From: Pseudanabaena sp. BC1403
Lineage (GTDB): Bacteria > Cyanobacteriota > Cyanobacteriia > Pseudanabaenales > Pseudanabaenaceae
NCBI RefSeq assembly: GCF_002914585.1
Contig: NZ_PDDM01000014.1
Coordinates: forward strand, 89,333-153,332
Reading direction: 5' to 3'
Length of the DNA: 64,000 nt
Position 1 is the first letter of the stretch. The number at the start of each line of letters is the position of its first letter. Positions 7,502 through 16,870 of the stretch are shown in pieces. The translations under genes were made by a program, and so were the position numbers. Below the pieces are notes generated by a model. The model searched no databases and was not told the origin of the DNA. It saw only the letters and a list, made by a program, of their open reading frames with translations.

Positions 7502-9005
7502 AAACTTCCGCAGTTTTCCAAGGAGTGCCAACTAAGCTCCAAGTGGGGCTGTTGAGGGCAAGATCCATATCACGGGCAAAGATTGCGAAGCCGTCATAAC
7601 CGTGATAAGGACCAGAGTAATCCCAAGAGTGCATCTGACGGAAAGGTAGTGCCATCTTCTGGAACACATACTTCTCTTTGATGCCAGAGGCGATCAGATC
7701 AGGCTTCAGTTCTTTGACGAAGGCTTCAAACTCGTATGCCGAAACATCGTCATAGATCAGAGTGCCATTCTCAATGTAGTGAGTGGTGCGCTTGTAGTCG
7801 TCGTTGTGACCAAACTCGTAGCCCGTACCAATCAACTTCATGCCAAGATCGTGGAACGCAGGAACAACGTGGCGAGGACGTAATCCACCAACCATCAGAG
7901 CTACGGTTTTACCTTCTAAACGTGATTTGAATTTAGCAAGGACAGCATCGGTCTGAGCTTGGTATTTCGCAATCACTTCTTCGGCTTTTGCTTGAATAGT
8001 TTCATCAAATTTAGAAGCAATTTCTCTGAGTGAGGCAGCGATTTGGGTGGGGCCAAAGAAGTTGTATTCTAACCAAGGAATACCATAGGCTTCTTCCATG
8101 TGACGGCTGATATAGTTCATAGAGCGATAGCAGTGAACTAGATTCAGTTTTACGGAAGGAGTGTTGATCATCTCATTGAGAGTTCCGTCTCCTGACCATT
8201 GGGCGACAACGCGCAAGCCAATTTCTTCGATCAAGATGCGACTAGACCAAGCATCTCCACCAATGTTGTAGTCACCGATAATGGCAACATCATAGGCGGT
8301 ACTATCTGGAATATTACCTTCTTTCTTGTTTTTGTCGAATTGTGGGAAAACCCAATCACGTACTGCGTCATTGGCGATGTGGTGTCCGAGGGATTGCGAT
8401 ACTCCACGGAAGCCTTCACAACGGACAGGTACAACAGTTTTGCCGATTTCTTTAGCAGCCTTCTTAGCTACTGCTTCAATGTCATCTCCAATCAAACCGA
8501 TTGGGCATTCTGATTGAATGGAAACACCACGATTGAGAGGGAAGAGTTCATCTAACTCGGTAATCAGTTTCAATAGTTTTTTGTCACCACCGAAAACGAT
8601 ATCACGTTCTTGGAAGTCAGACGTGAAGTCCATCGTGCCGAAGGAATCAATACCAGTTGTGCCGATGTAGTAGTTACGGCGACCAGACCAAGAGTAGTAA
8701 CCACAACCAACGGGCCCGTGACTGATGTGGATCATGTCTTTGATTGGTCCCCAAACTACACCTTTAGAACCAGCGTAGGCGCAACCACGGGTGGTCATTG
8801 AGCCAGGGACAGATTTGACGTTGGATTTGACACCACAATCAGACTTGCCTTCTTCAAACACGTTGAGGTGCTTTTCGCGTTTTTTCTTGGCTTTGTCTGG
8901 ATATGCTTCGATGACTTCTTTGATGAATGCCTTGGTCTCAGGAATGTCATTAACAGGTGTTGTAGCGGTTGGAGGTGTTAATGTAGCGGATTCTGGAGGT
9001 GTCAT
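7500..9005 (-). CDS. nifD: Nitrogenase MoFe protein alpha subunit
   Basis: A 501-residue NifD. P-cluster Cys contexts are [20 protein letters not shown] and [11 protein letters not shown]. The FeMo-co ligands are recognisable as the Cys in VHCYRSMNY and the His in [16 protein letters not shown]. The ATG at 9005 was chosen over an upstream in-frame start because a GAGG ribosome site lies just ahead and homologues start here. It lies 74 bp after nifH with a hairpin between them, and its stop codon overlaps the right edge of a GATCCCC repeat. Confidence 0.97.
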   Translation of the reverse strand: MTPPESATLTPPTATTPVNDIPETKAFIKEVIEAYPDKAKKKREKHLNVFEEGKSDCGVKSNVKSVPGSMTTRGCAYAGSKGVVWGPIKDMIHISHGPVGCGYYSWSGRRNYYIGTTGIDSFGTMDFTSDFQERDIVFGGDKKLLKLITELDELFPLNRGVSIQSECPIGLIGDDIEAVAKKAAKEIGKTVVPVRCEGFRGVSQSLGHHIANDAVRDWVFPQFDKNKKEGNIPDSTAYDVAIIGDYNIGGDAWSSRILIEEIGLRVVAQWSGDGTLNEMINTPSVKLNLVHCYRSMNYISRHMEEAYGIPWLEYNFFGPTQIAASLREIASKFDETIQAKAEEVIAKYQAQTDAVLAKFKSRLEGKTVALMVGGLRPRHVVPAFHDLGMKLIGTGYEFGHNDDYKRTTHYIENGTLIYDDVSAYEFEAFVKELKPDLIASGIKEKYVFQKMALPFRQMHSWDYSGPYHGYDGFAIFARDMDLALNSPTWSLVGTPWKTAEV

Positions 9006-9042
9006 ATTAGCCTCAAGGAAAAGGGTAAAAGGATTGAGAGTC

Positions 9043-9071
9043 ACTCTGTGCAGGCTGAGCCTGCACAGAGT
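9043..9071 (-). terminator. nifH-nifD intercistronic hairpin
   Basis: Perfect 13-bp arms (9043-9055, 9059-9071) around a 3-nt loop in the 74-bp nifH-nifD gap, with no T run after it in the direction of transcription. It is more likely an mRNA-stabilising or processing stem at the nifH 3' end than a full terminator. Confidence 0.7.
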
Positions 9072-9079
9072 CGAAATTA

Positions 9080-10178
<1,099 letters not shown>

Positions 10179-10257
10179 CTCCCCCCTTCCCCCCTTGCAA
10201 AGGGGGGAGATTAGAATTATCTTCTTCCCCCTTTACAAGGGGGATTGAGGGGGATCT
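10179..10257. repeat. GATCCCC hairpin repeat, copy 3 (nifU-nifH gap)
   Basis: A shorter variant with CCCCCCTTCCCCCC and AAGGGGGG on the left, and CCCCCTTTACAAGGGGG with GGGGGATCT on the right. The left end lacks GATC. It lies just after the nifU stop. Confidence 0.8.
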
Positions 10258-10267
10258 TTAGAAACTT

Positions 10268-11152
10268 TTAAACTGCTTCAACGCTGAGGCTGGAGAGAAC
10301 GCGATCGCGTAGTCTTACTTCGATCGCATCTTTTAAAGTAGCGGTGCTGCTAGAGCAGGAACTGCAAGCACCTTTGAGAATGACTTTGACGATATCGCCA
10401 TCGACATCGAATAGTTCGACATTGCCACCGTCTGCGATGAGCATGGGGCGGACTTCATCGAGAATTTCTTGAATCTTGGTGATCTTCTGAACAGTGGTTA
10501 ACTTACGGCTGGTTTGTTGAATGCGAGTAAGTTCAGCTTCCACTCTGGCAGTTGTCGCTTCCTTATCTTTTTCTACTGTGGTGATAATGTCTTCAATCCC
10601 TGCGAGACAGGAACCGCAGGAACCACCAGCTTTGATGTAGTTGGTAACTTCTTCAACGGTAGTGAGATTATTCTCAATGACGATGCGGCGAACGCGGTTA
10701 TCACTAACTCCAAAGCATGTGCAGAGAAGTGCGCCTTCATCTTCTTCATGATGTTCAATCTCTATGCCGCGATACTTGTAAATAGCCGCTTCTAGGGCTT
10801 CTTGTCCCATTACGGAACAGTGCATTTTTGCTTCAGGTAAGCCGCCTAAGTAATCGGCGATGTCTTTATTGCTTACTTTAAGAGCTTCATCTAATGTAAG
10901 TCCTTTTATCATTTCTGTCAAGGCAGAAGAAGAAGCGATCGCACTGGTGCATCCAAAGGTTTGGAAGCGAGCATCAAGAATGCTATCGGCAGGAACATCA
11001 ATCTTGAGATGTAGTCTCAGAGCGTCACCACAGGCAATGCTGCCGATTTCGCCGAATACAACTGCAATATCTGTTTCGTCAGTAATTTCTATCGCTCCTT
11101 GATTCTTAGGATTGTAGAAGAGGTCTAATACTTTATCGGTGTAGTCCCACAT
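10268..11152 (-). CDS. nifU: Iron-sulfur cluster scaffold NifU
   Basis: A 294-residue three-domain NifU. The N-terminal IscU-like scaffold begins MWDYTDKVLDLFYNPKN and keeps its Cys contexts IACGDA, GCTSAIAS and MHCSVMG. The central [2Fe-2S] BFD-like domain has CTCFGVSD and GGSCGSC at about residues 142-180. The C-terminal Nfu domain has GGNVELFD and GACSSCSSS at about residues 240-266. It assembles [4Fe-4S] clusters for nitrogenase with sulfur from NifS, the gene upstream. Confidence 0.96.
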   Translation of the reverse strand: MWDYTDKVLDLFYNPKNQGAIEITDETDIAVVFGEIGSIACGDALRLHLKIDVPADSILDARFQTFGCTSAIASSSALTEMIKGLTLDEALKVSNKDIADYLGGLPEAKMHCSVMGQEALEAAIYKYRGIEIEHHEEDEGALLCTCFGVSDNRVRRIVIENNLTTVEEVTNYIKAGGSCGSCLAGIEDIITTVEKDKEATTARVEAELTRIQQTSRKLTTVQKITKIQEILDEVRPMLIADGGNVELFDVDGDIVKVILKGACSSCSSSTATLKDAIEVRLRDRVLSSLSVEAV

Positions 11153-11156
11153 GGCA

Positions 11157-11273
11157 GTAAGTAAAAAGATAAAAGGTAAAAGTGAAAATAGAAAGCTAGT
11201 AGTTGGAATTTCAAGATCAAGTAAATTCAGGTAAGAGAAAAATATTTTTTCCTTTTTCCTTTTTCCTTTTTAC
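11157..11273. repeat. Heptanucleotide repeats in the nifS-nifU gap
   Basis: At 11246-11273 TTTTTCC repeats three times and a half-matching fourth runs into the nifS stop; on the nif transcript this reads GGAAAAA. At about 11158-11192 a decayed 7-bp series (AGTAAAA, AGATAAA, AGGTAAA, AGTGAAA) can be seen. The heptad unit GGAAAAA also occurs inside modBC. Confidence 0.65.
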
Positions 11274-12475
11274 TTGACAAGAGCCTCTTCTCTCTCTTGC
11301 AACCAACCCGCAGCATCGCTATTAAAGGGTGATAAAGCACGGAGGCGATCGATGATGCTGGGCATGACTTCTAGGACGTGATCAATTTCGGCATCGGTGG
11401 TATAGCGGGAGAGGCTGAAGCGGATGGAGCCGTGGAGAATTGTGTAGGGGAGTCCCATTGCGCGAAGCACATGGGATGGTTCGAGGGAGCCAGAGGTACA
11501 GGCGGAACCAGAGGAGGCGCAAATACCATAGCGATCGAGGGATAAGAGAATTGCTTCTCCTTCAATGAATTTGAAACCGATGTTGGTGGTATTAGGCAAG
11601 CGATTTTTAGGATCGCCGTTTACTTCACAGTCGGCAATGGTTGAGAGGAGAACCTTTTCTAAGCGATCACGCAATTTCTTTTCATGCTGTACCGCATTTG
11701 GCAGATGGATTAACTCCAATTCCGCAGCTTTACCGAGGGCAACGATACCAGCGACGTTCTCAGTTCCTGCTCTGCGCCCGCGTTCCTGATGTCCGCCAAG
11801 AATGAAGGGGCGGAAGCGGTAGCCACGACGGACATATAATGCGCCAACGCCCTTGGGTGCGTGCAATTTATGTCCAGAGAGGGTCAGCAAATCAATCGTA
11901 CTATTTTTCAGGTTGAGAGGGATTTTGCCAACCGCTTGCACCGCATCAACATGGAAGGTTGCACCATATTCCTTTGCCAAAGAGCCAATTTGCTCAATCG
12001 GGAAGATTGTGCCTGTCTCATTGTTGGCATACATCGTGGTTACCAGCGCTGTATTACCAGTGAGAGCCGCCTCCAACTCTGATAAATCAATCAGCCCTTT
12101 ACGATCGACCGAAAGATAAGTGACGGTATAACCTTGCTTCTCTAACTGTTTGCAAACATTCATCACACAGGCATGTTCGACTTGGGTGGTAATGATGTGT
12201 TTGCGATCGCTTTGAGCTGCAAGAGCTGCACGAATGGCAGTGTTGTTTCCTTCAGAGCCACAACTGGTGAAGATGATTTCTGAAGGCTCGGCTCCGAGGA
12301 GTTCGGCAACTTGCGATCGCGCTGTTTGAATCGCCTTACCTACTTGTCCACCAAAGGTGTGCATACTCGAAGGATTGCCATAGTAGGTGGTCAGATAAGG
12401 AAGCATTGCTTCAACAACGAGAGGATCGATTCGGGTTGTCGCGTTGTTGTCAAGATAGATTGTCTCTACGCTCAT
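11270..12475 (-). CDS. nifS: Cysteine desulfurase NifS
   Basis: A 401-residue PLP-dependent aminotransferase-fold enzyme that removes sulfur from cysteine for NifU. Landmarks are YLDNNATTRIDP at the start, the PLP lysine in LSGHKLHAPKGVGALY near residue 200, and the catalytic cysteine loop ASSGSACTSGSLEPSHV near residues 322-338. The ATG at 12475 is preceded by AGGAAG and overlaps the end of the upstream FdxN-like gene (12472) by 4 bp. A longer reading from 12568 is not supported. Confidence 0.96.
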   Translation of the reverse strand: MSVETIYLDNNATTRIDPLVVEAMLPYLTTYYGNPSSMHTFGGQVGKAIQTARSQVAELLGAEPSEIIFTSCGSEGNNTAIRAALAAQSDRKHIITTQVEHACVMNVCKQLEKQGYTVTYLSVDRKGLIDLSELEAALTGNTALVTTMYANNETGTIFPIEQIGSLAKEYGATFHVDAVQAVGKIPLNLKNSTIDLLTLSGHKLHAPKGVGALYVRRGYRFRPFILGGHQERGRRAGTENVAGIVALGKAAELELIHLPNAVQHEKKLRDRLEKVLLSTIADCEVNGDPKNRLPNTTNIGFKFIEGEAILLSLDRYGICASSGSACTSGSLEPSHVLRAMGLPYTILHGSIRFSLSRYTTDAEIDHVLEVMPSIIDRLRALSPFNSDAAGWLQEREEALVK

Positions 12476-12804
12476 GCTGTCACTTCCTGCCATCTTTGGG
12501 CTTTTGCCTGAATTTTGGTTTGCAAGTCTGCAACTAAGCGATCGTGAGTGGCAAACCATTTTTCCCAATAGGGATTAGAGTCTTTAAGCATTACCAAATG
12601 CTGCTGATCGCTGGGAATTACACCAAAAATGTAATTGCTAGAACAAGCTAAAATACCTTGGGACAAACTGGACTGAAGACAGCTATTGCAGAGGTTCTGT
12701 TCAATCAAGTAACGTCCATTCGCATCCTGTTGAATCGCTCCCTTAGGACAATGGGATTGGCAAACTTCCCAAGAGATATATTGTTGGTCAACTGTGTAAG
12801 GCAT
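12472..12804 (-). CDS. FdxN-like protein with missing cluster cysteines (copy 2)
   Basis: A 110-residue protein in the position of fdxN, between nifB and nifS. Its first 55 residues align with 2[4Fe-4S] ferredoxins, but the first two cysteines of motif 1 are Tyr9 and Trp12; only C15 and C19 (VCQSHCPKGAI) remain. Motif 2 keeps C39 and C42 (LCNSC) and one further Cys54, but lacks its third cysteine. Neither canonical cluster therefore has all four ligands. A C-terminal tail of about 55 residues has WEKWFATHDRLV, like the WxxWF tail of cyanobacterial FdxN. It overlaps the upstream copy by 17 bp and nifS by 4 bp. Confidence 0.85.
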   Translation of the reverse strand: MPYTVDQQYISWEVCQSHCPKGAIQQDANGRYLIEQNLCNSCLQSSLSQGILACSSNYIFGVIPSDQQHLVMLKDSNPYWEKWFATHDRLVADLQTKIQAKAQRWQEVTA

Positions 12805-12976
12805 GGCTAGACTCCTGTTGTTGTAGAAATTTAGGAAACTTAGCGTAAAGGCAGTTATGACAAAGATTCTGATCGATTAGATAATGTCCGTTAGGACTTT
12901 TTTGAATAGCTGCTCTTGGACATTGGGAAAGGCAAACTTCCCAGTAGATTTCTTGATTTTCAAGCTTATAGGGCAT
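12788..12976 (-). CDS. Short FdxN-like protein with missing cluster cysteines (copy 1)
   Basis: A 62-residue protein starting MPYKLENQ that is clearly a paralogue of the next gene (MPYTVDQQ). It shows the same substitutions: no Cys at positions 9 and 12 (Glu9, Trp12), and C15, C19, C39 and C42 kept. There is no other cysteine and no WxxWF tail. The four remaining cysteines are at identical positions in both copies, so the loss preceded the duplication. It lies 41 bp after nifB. Function unknown; a single atypical metal site or a cofactor-free partner protein are both possible. Confidence 0.8.
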   Translation of the reverse strand: MPYKLENQEIYWEVCLSQCPRAAIQKSPNGHYLIDQNLCHNCLYAKFPKFLQQQESSHALHS

Positions 12977-13017
12977 GACGATACTCCTGATAGCTGTAGA
13001 TCTTGTTAGTAGGAAAC

Positions 13018-14523
13018 TTAATAGGGAGCTTGTTCTAGAAGCGCTTCTTTTTGGAGAAACGTAGCGTAGAATTCCTTCGCTACGGTATCGATCGCATCGT
13101 AGGCCTCGACTGGTTCGATGCCTGCTTTGCGAAGACTTTCTTGAGGACAATTACCAACTTTGGAAGTTAGGACGGCTTTGCAATCGGCAATAGAAGAGAT
13201 GATTTCTTCGAGAGTTGCTTCTTCGCCGTAGCCGCTTTGGCAATATTGGTCAATCTTGCGATGTCCGACGAATTTTACTTCAGTAGCATCAACTTCATAG
13301 ATTTGGAACTCTTTAGCATGACCAAAGTGTTGATTGACGATACCACTGCCTTTGGTAGTCACAGCTACAAGGATTTTGGGAGTCGCCACTGTCTTTTGAA
13401 TGTTGGTGACTTTGGCTTTCTTCTCTTGCAATTCTGCTTTTAAGAGATCGATGCCAGCGTGAACTACTTGACGAGCTTCTAAATTGTAGGTGGGAGTCAT
13501 TTCCATGAATTTATCTTTGGTAAACTCTTGGGAACGATCTTCACCTAGTAAACCGACAGCATCGGCACGACATTGACGGCAGTGGCGCATCATCTTCATG
13601 TTGCCTTCAGCGCAGCTATCCTGAAGCTTTTTCAATTCCTTAGGATTGGGACCACGTTGTCCAGTCAAACCGAAGTGTGTGCCATGTTCAGGAGCCGAGA
13701 TGAGAGGCATAATATTATGGAGAAATGCTCCTTTCTCACGAATCACGCGACCAACTTCTACGAGATGCTCATCGTTAATTCCGGGAATCATTACCGAATT
13801 AACTTTGCAAAGAATGTCTGCTTCTTTGAGCATATCCAAGCTTTCCATTTGGCGCTGGTGCAGAATCTGAGAAGCTTCTACACCTGTGTAACGCTTACGG
13901 TTATAACGAATCCAAGGATAAATTTTGGTTCCAATTTCAGGATCGACCATGTTAATCGTGATGGTCACATGATCGATATTTAACTTCTTGATGCGATCGA
14001 CATATTCGGGAAGCATCAATCCATTAGTTGAGAGACAAAGCTTAATATCTGGAGCTTCTGCCGCAATCAACTCAAAAGTACGGAAAGTCTTTTCAGGATT
14101 GGCTAAAGGGTCACCCGGCCCCGCAATTCCCAATACGGTCATTTGGGGGATTTTGCCGCCAATTACCATTACTTTGTGAGCTGCTTCTTCGGGAGTTAGT
14201 AGTTCGCTAACTACCCCTGGGCGGCTTTCGTTGGCACAGTCATATTTGCGATTGCAGTAGTTACACTGAATGTTACAAGCGGGAGCTACGGCAACATGCA
14301 TCCGAGCATAATGGTGGTGAGCTTCCTCGCTATAGCAAGGGTGCTTCGCAATCCGCTCTTGCATACTTTCACTCAAGGCATTTTTTTGGGCGCTTTTGTT
14401 AGAAGTTTGGGAACCTTTTGAGCTACTACAACCACAGCTTTCTGATTTTTTGGATTTTGCTGGAGTTGTTGCAATCTTATTCTCAACGGGGGAGGCAATG
14501 AGAGCTTGTGTCGGGGGTGTCAT
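13018..14523 (-). CDS. nifB: FeMo-cofactor biosynthesis radical SAM protein NifB
   Basis: A 501-residue NifB with a radical SAM domain (CNIQCNYC, the Cx3Cx2C site, near residues 83-90) and a C-terminal NifX/NafY-like domain from about residue 380 ([20 protein letters not shown]). It makes NifB-co, the 8Fe-9S-C precursor of FeMo-co. The N-terminus is Ser/Lys-rich and includes CGCSSSKG. It is the first gene of the minus-strand nif operon; about 167 bp separate its ATG from the nearest 22-bp box. Confidence 0.96.
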   Translation of the reverse strand: MTPPTQALIASPVENKIATTPAKSKKSESCGCSSSKGSQTSNKSAQKNALSESMQERIAKHPCYSEEAHHHYARMHVAVAPACNIQCNYCNRKYDCANESRPGVVSELLTPEEAAHKVMVIGGKIPQMTVLGIAGPGDPLANPEKTFRTFELIAAEAPDIKLCLSTNGLMLPEYVDRIKKLNIDHVTITINMVDPEIGTKIYPWIRYNRKRYTGVEASQILHQRQMESLDMLKEADILCKVNSVMIPGINDEHLVEVGRVIREKGAFLHNIMPLISAPEHGTHFGLTGQRGPNPKELKKLQDSCAEGNMKMMRHCRQCRADAVGLLGEDRSQEFTKDKFMEMTPTYNLEARQVVHAGIDLLKAELQEKKAKVTNIQKTVATPKILVAVTTKGSGIVNQHFGHAKEFQIYEVDATEVKFVGHRKIDQYCQSGYGEEATLEEIISSIADCKAVLTSKVGNCPQESLRKAGIEPVEAYDAIDTVAKEFYATFLQKEALLEQAPY

Positions 14524-14690
14524 TGAGGCTTCCTGATAAGTGGACTGCGGTCAACATGCAAAATTTATAGCAGCCACTATCGAACCGTTCAGGAAAGCGA
14601 TCGCGATAAGATTTATTAAATACATTAAGCTTGTACTCAAAATCCACACCCTAAACTGCGCCTACATTTAAGCAATTTTGAAATTTTTTT

Positions 14691-14756
14691 TGGGGTAGGG
14701 GTACGAGTATTTAGATGATGGGGGTTAGGTATTTATAGGGTGGGGGTACAGTTTTG
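14691..14756 (-). promoter_or_regulatory. 22-bp box array facing nifB
   Basis: On the minus strand, three consecutive 22-bp units begin at 14756, 14734 and 14712. The two gene-proximal units start AAATAC and contain a CCCC run; the distal one is decayed (CAAAAC, then GTACCCCCACCC). The proximal unit, AAATACTCGTACCCCTACCC, differs from the nifP-side proximal unit at only two positions. A candidate CnfR-binding site. Confidence 0.65.
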
Positions 14757-15180
14757 CTTGTACTCATAACAAATCTAGTTATATCAAGCTATACGAGCAA
14801 AATTTGAGTGCTAATTGTAAGCACTTTTTTATGTACTCAAAAAAGATGCCAATTCTTATAAAAAATATGAGATTAATGGCTGATAAGTATGTATAGAATT
14901 CTTTTCAGATGTTTTAATACCTATAATTAAGGCAGTTAATTTTGTATCTAAATTATCATTCCTTCGATAATCTGTAGCAAAAGGATCAAAATTTTTTAAC
15001 AATTGTCAGGAGTTGCTTTCTTTCGGTAAAAACTGATTTTAAACGTATCTATATATACAGATCTAAATCCAAAAAGTTTAAATTTATTTCTTGATTTTTG
15101 AGAGATAGTACAGTAGAGTAATGAATCGTAGCTATTAATACAAAATCTTCTTTGCTCAACAGGAATTGGCTCATTTCTGA

Positions 15181-15194
15181 GTACCTATGAGTAC
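15181..15194. promoter_or_regulatory. Candidate NtcA site
   Basis: GTA-CCTATGAG-TAC matches the NtcA consensus GTA-N8-TAC. No good TAN3T -10 element was found at the usual 22-nt spacing on either strand, and the match is short enough to arise by chance in a 1-kb region. Confidence 0.35.
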
Positions 15195-15290
15195 AATTTA
15201 ATTTTGCTTGTTTTGTTGCCTTCAAACCCTTATCTATGCTTGCGAGTAGCATTTAATCTTTAAGAACAGAATTAGTAGAAATGGCTGTAA

Positions 15291-15356
15291 AAATACTTAT
15301 CCCTATTCCCTTAAATACTAGCCCCCCCTCTCAAAAATACTAGTACCCCTATCCCA
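15291..15356 (+). promoter_or_regulatory. 22-bp box array facing nifP
   Basis: Three units start with AAATACT at 15291, 15313 and 15335, exactly 22 bp apart (two helical turns), each followed by a C-rich block. The proximal unit is AAATACTAGTACCCCTATCC. This mirrors the array facing nifB. In Leptolyngbya the activator CnfR acts on the nifB and nifP promoters, so a role as CnfR target is likely but not shown. Confidence 0.65.
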
Positions 15357-15517
15357 AAGGAAAAGTCAAACTCTCTAGGAGTATGGCTTTAGACCTCTGA
15401 GTACTTTCCTAATTAATTTAATAAATCTTATCCGCAGCATTCTTTTTCGTTGGATTGGCAGTACCTGATATAAGCAAGAGGACAGAACTCCGCACCTCTT
15501 AACTGTCAGAGCCTGCA

Positions 15518-16315
15518 ATGCTGCAACCCATCTCTCACCTAGACACTTTGGATAATCAAGAAATCGATCGCATATGCGCCACAGCATATCCATCGGATTT
15601 CCCAGCCAAATCATCTGCACATTCACTCTGGCAGTTTTATCAGTTGCAAGTTTCCCAGCAATGGCAACAGGTCACCCAAGTTCTACAGGTGATCAAGGCG
15701 GATTTCCAAGCGATCGCCGATCGCGATCCTGCTGCTCATCATTGGCTAGAGATTTTATGCTGCTATCCAGGGTTACATGCCTTAGTAATCCATCGCTTTA
15801 CCCATTGGTTACACCATCGCCAAATTCCCTTACTCCCAAGGTTGATTGCCTACTGTGCGCGATTTATCACGGGCATTGACATTCATCCTGCTGCCAGCAT
15901 TGGCAAAGGGGTATTTATCGACCACGGCATGGGTGTAGTGATTGGTGCAACTGCGATTGTTGGTGATTATGTACTGCTCTATCAAGGTGTCACCCTTGGC
16001 GGTACAGGCAAAGAAACTGGCAAGCGTCACCCAACCATCGGCAACCATACGATCGTCGGTGCAGGAGCTAAAGTCCTCGGCAACATTCAAATTGGTGATT
16101 ATGCTCGCATTGGGGCAGGCTCAGTTGTGCTACGTGACGTCCCAACCCATACCACCGTTGTGGGTGTCCCTGCTCGTATTTGTCGTACTAATCAGCCAGC
16201 CTCGTTAGGTCAAGCAAATCAAGAACAGTTGGCCGATCCATCGGCTGACATGTTACAGGCTTTGCTCCTTCGCATCGAGCGACTCGAACAACAGCTTTCA
16301 GACAAAATTTCCTAG
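15518..16315 (+). CDS. nifP: Serine O-acetyltransferase NifP (CysE type)
   Basis: A 265-residue hexapeptide-repeat acyltransferase that makes O-acetylserine for cysteine synthesis, thought to boost cysteine supply for Fe-S assembly. The left-handed beta-helix region runs from about residue 115 (GIDIHPAASIGKGVFIDHG) through VGVPARICR. The catalytic His contexts GVFIDHGMGVVIG and KRHPTIG are present. The C-terminal 40 residues end in a short coiled coil (LLRIERLEQQL). It is the first gene of the plus-strand nif operon. Confidence 0.92.
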   Translation: MLQPISHLDTLDNQEIDRICATAYPSDFPAKSSAHSLWQFYQLQVSQQWQQVTQVLQVIKADFQAIADRDPAAHHWLEILCCYPGLHALVIHRFTHWLHHRQIPLLPRLIAYCARFITGIDIHPAASIGKGVFIDHGMGVVIGATAIVGDYVLLYQGVTLGGTGKETGKRHPTIGNHTIVGAGAKVLGNIQIGDYARIGAGSVVLRDVPTHTTVVGVPARICRTNQPASLGQANQEQLADPSADMLQALLLRIERLEQQLSDKIS

Positions 16316-16365
16316 AAGTAAAGATGAATAGCTCTTAAAAACCTAAAAAAATAGAGGAAACGATC

Positions 16366-16482
16366 ATGACGGAAACCCTAGTTGTCAGTTGCTTGGTGTT
16401 AATCACCACATATTTTCAAGATTACATGATGCGTCGAATGCTCAATGTCGATGAGCAAGACTCCCAACGTCAACCTAAATAG
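16366..16482 (+). CDS. 38-residue hydrophobic small protein
   Basis: An ATG preceded by a strong AGAGGAAA ribosome site at 16353-16360 opens 38 codons: MTETLVVSCLVLITTYFQDY, then a charged tail MMRRMLNVDEQDSQRQPK. The first half is a potential single membrane helix. It lies between nifP and the Mo-nitrogenase C-terminal-domain gene, in the same direction. The family is unknown to me. Support comes from the ribosome site, position and clean reading frame. Confidence 0.5.
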   Translation: MTETLVVSCLVLITTYFQDYMMRRMLNVDEQDSQRQPK

Positions 16483-16528
16483 TTCCTAAATTCCTCAACC
16501 CCTAGTTATTCACAGAGTCGATACTGCC

Positions 16529-16825
16529 ATGACTACCACTAGATTTTTCTCCACACTGACCGAGCAGAGTAAACCCAGTAAATCCTTCGCGATCGATATT
16601 TTCTCCCCTCTGCGCCAATGGCTAAATCAGATTGAATTTAGCGATCGCCAATTCGCCGAGAAAATCTGCCATCTCATCCCTGCCAGTTGTCCCTTTGAAC
16701 GCGATGTTAGTGCTTTTGGCTATACCTACCATATCCCAGCCCTCTGCAAGATCAATCCTGTATTTGAGGAAGTAGTAAACCTCCGCTTCCGCGCCCTAAC
16801 CTACCTCTCCGAACTCCCCTGCTAA
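16529..16825 (+). CDS. Mo-dependent nitrogenase C-terminal domain protein
   Basis: This 98-residue protein matches the Mo-nitro_C family found in cyanobacteria: a helical N-terminal part, then LIPASCPFERDV, a YHIPALCKINPVFEEVVNLR block and a terminal FRALTYLSELPC. Despite the family name it is a free-standing protein, not part of NifD or NifK, and its function is unknown. It lies between nifP and nifEN, 45 bp upstream of nifEN. Confidence 0.85.
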   Translation: MTTTRFFSTLTEQSKPSKSFAIDIFSPLRQWLNQIEFSDRQFAEKICHLIPASCPFERDVSAFGYTYHIPALCKINPVFEEVVNLRFRALTYLSELPC

Positions 16826-16870
16826 ATCCCAATCCCCAATTCTCAATTACCCTTCACCCAAATTTGTGCC

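Larger units (their letters stand above)
14524..15517. other. Divergent nifB/nifP control region
   Basis: A 994-bp gap between two divergent nif operons with no convincing gene; a 67-codon minus-strand frame at 15049-15252 lacks support. It holds two mirrored arrays of 22-bp boxes (14691-14756 and 15291-15356), one GTA-N8-TAC site, and otherwise AT-rich DNA. Both leaders from box to start codon are about 160-170 nt. Confidence 0.7.

Noticed and set aside
12311..14179. Several plus-strand frames opposite nifS and nifB
   Set aside because: They are antisense shadows of well-identified genes with no start signals.
15049..15252. A 67-codon minus-strand frame in the nifB/nifP gap
   Set aside because: AT-rich, no recognisable domain, no convincing ribosome site, and it lies inside a control region.
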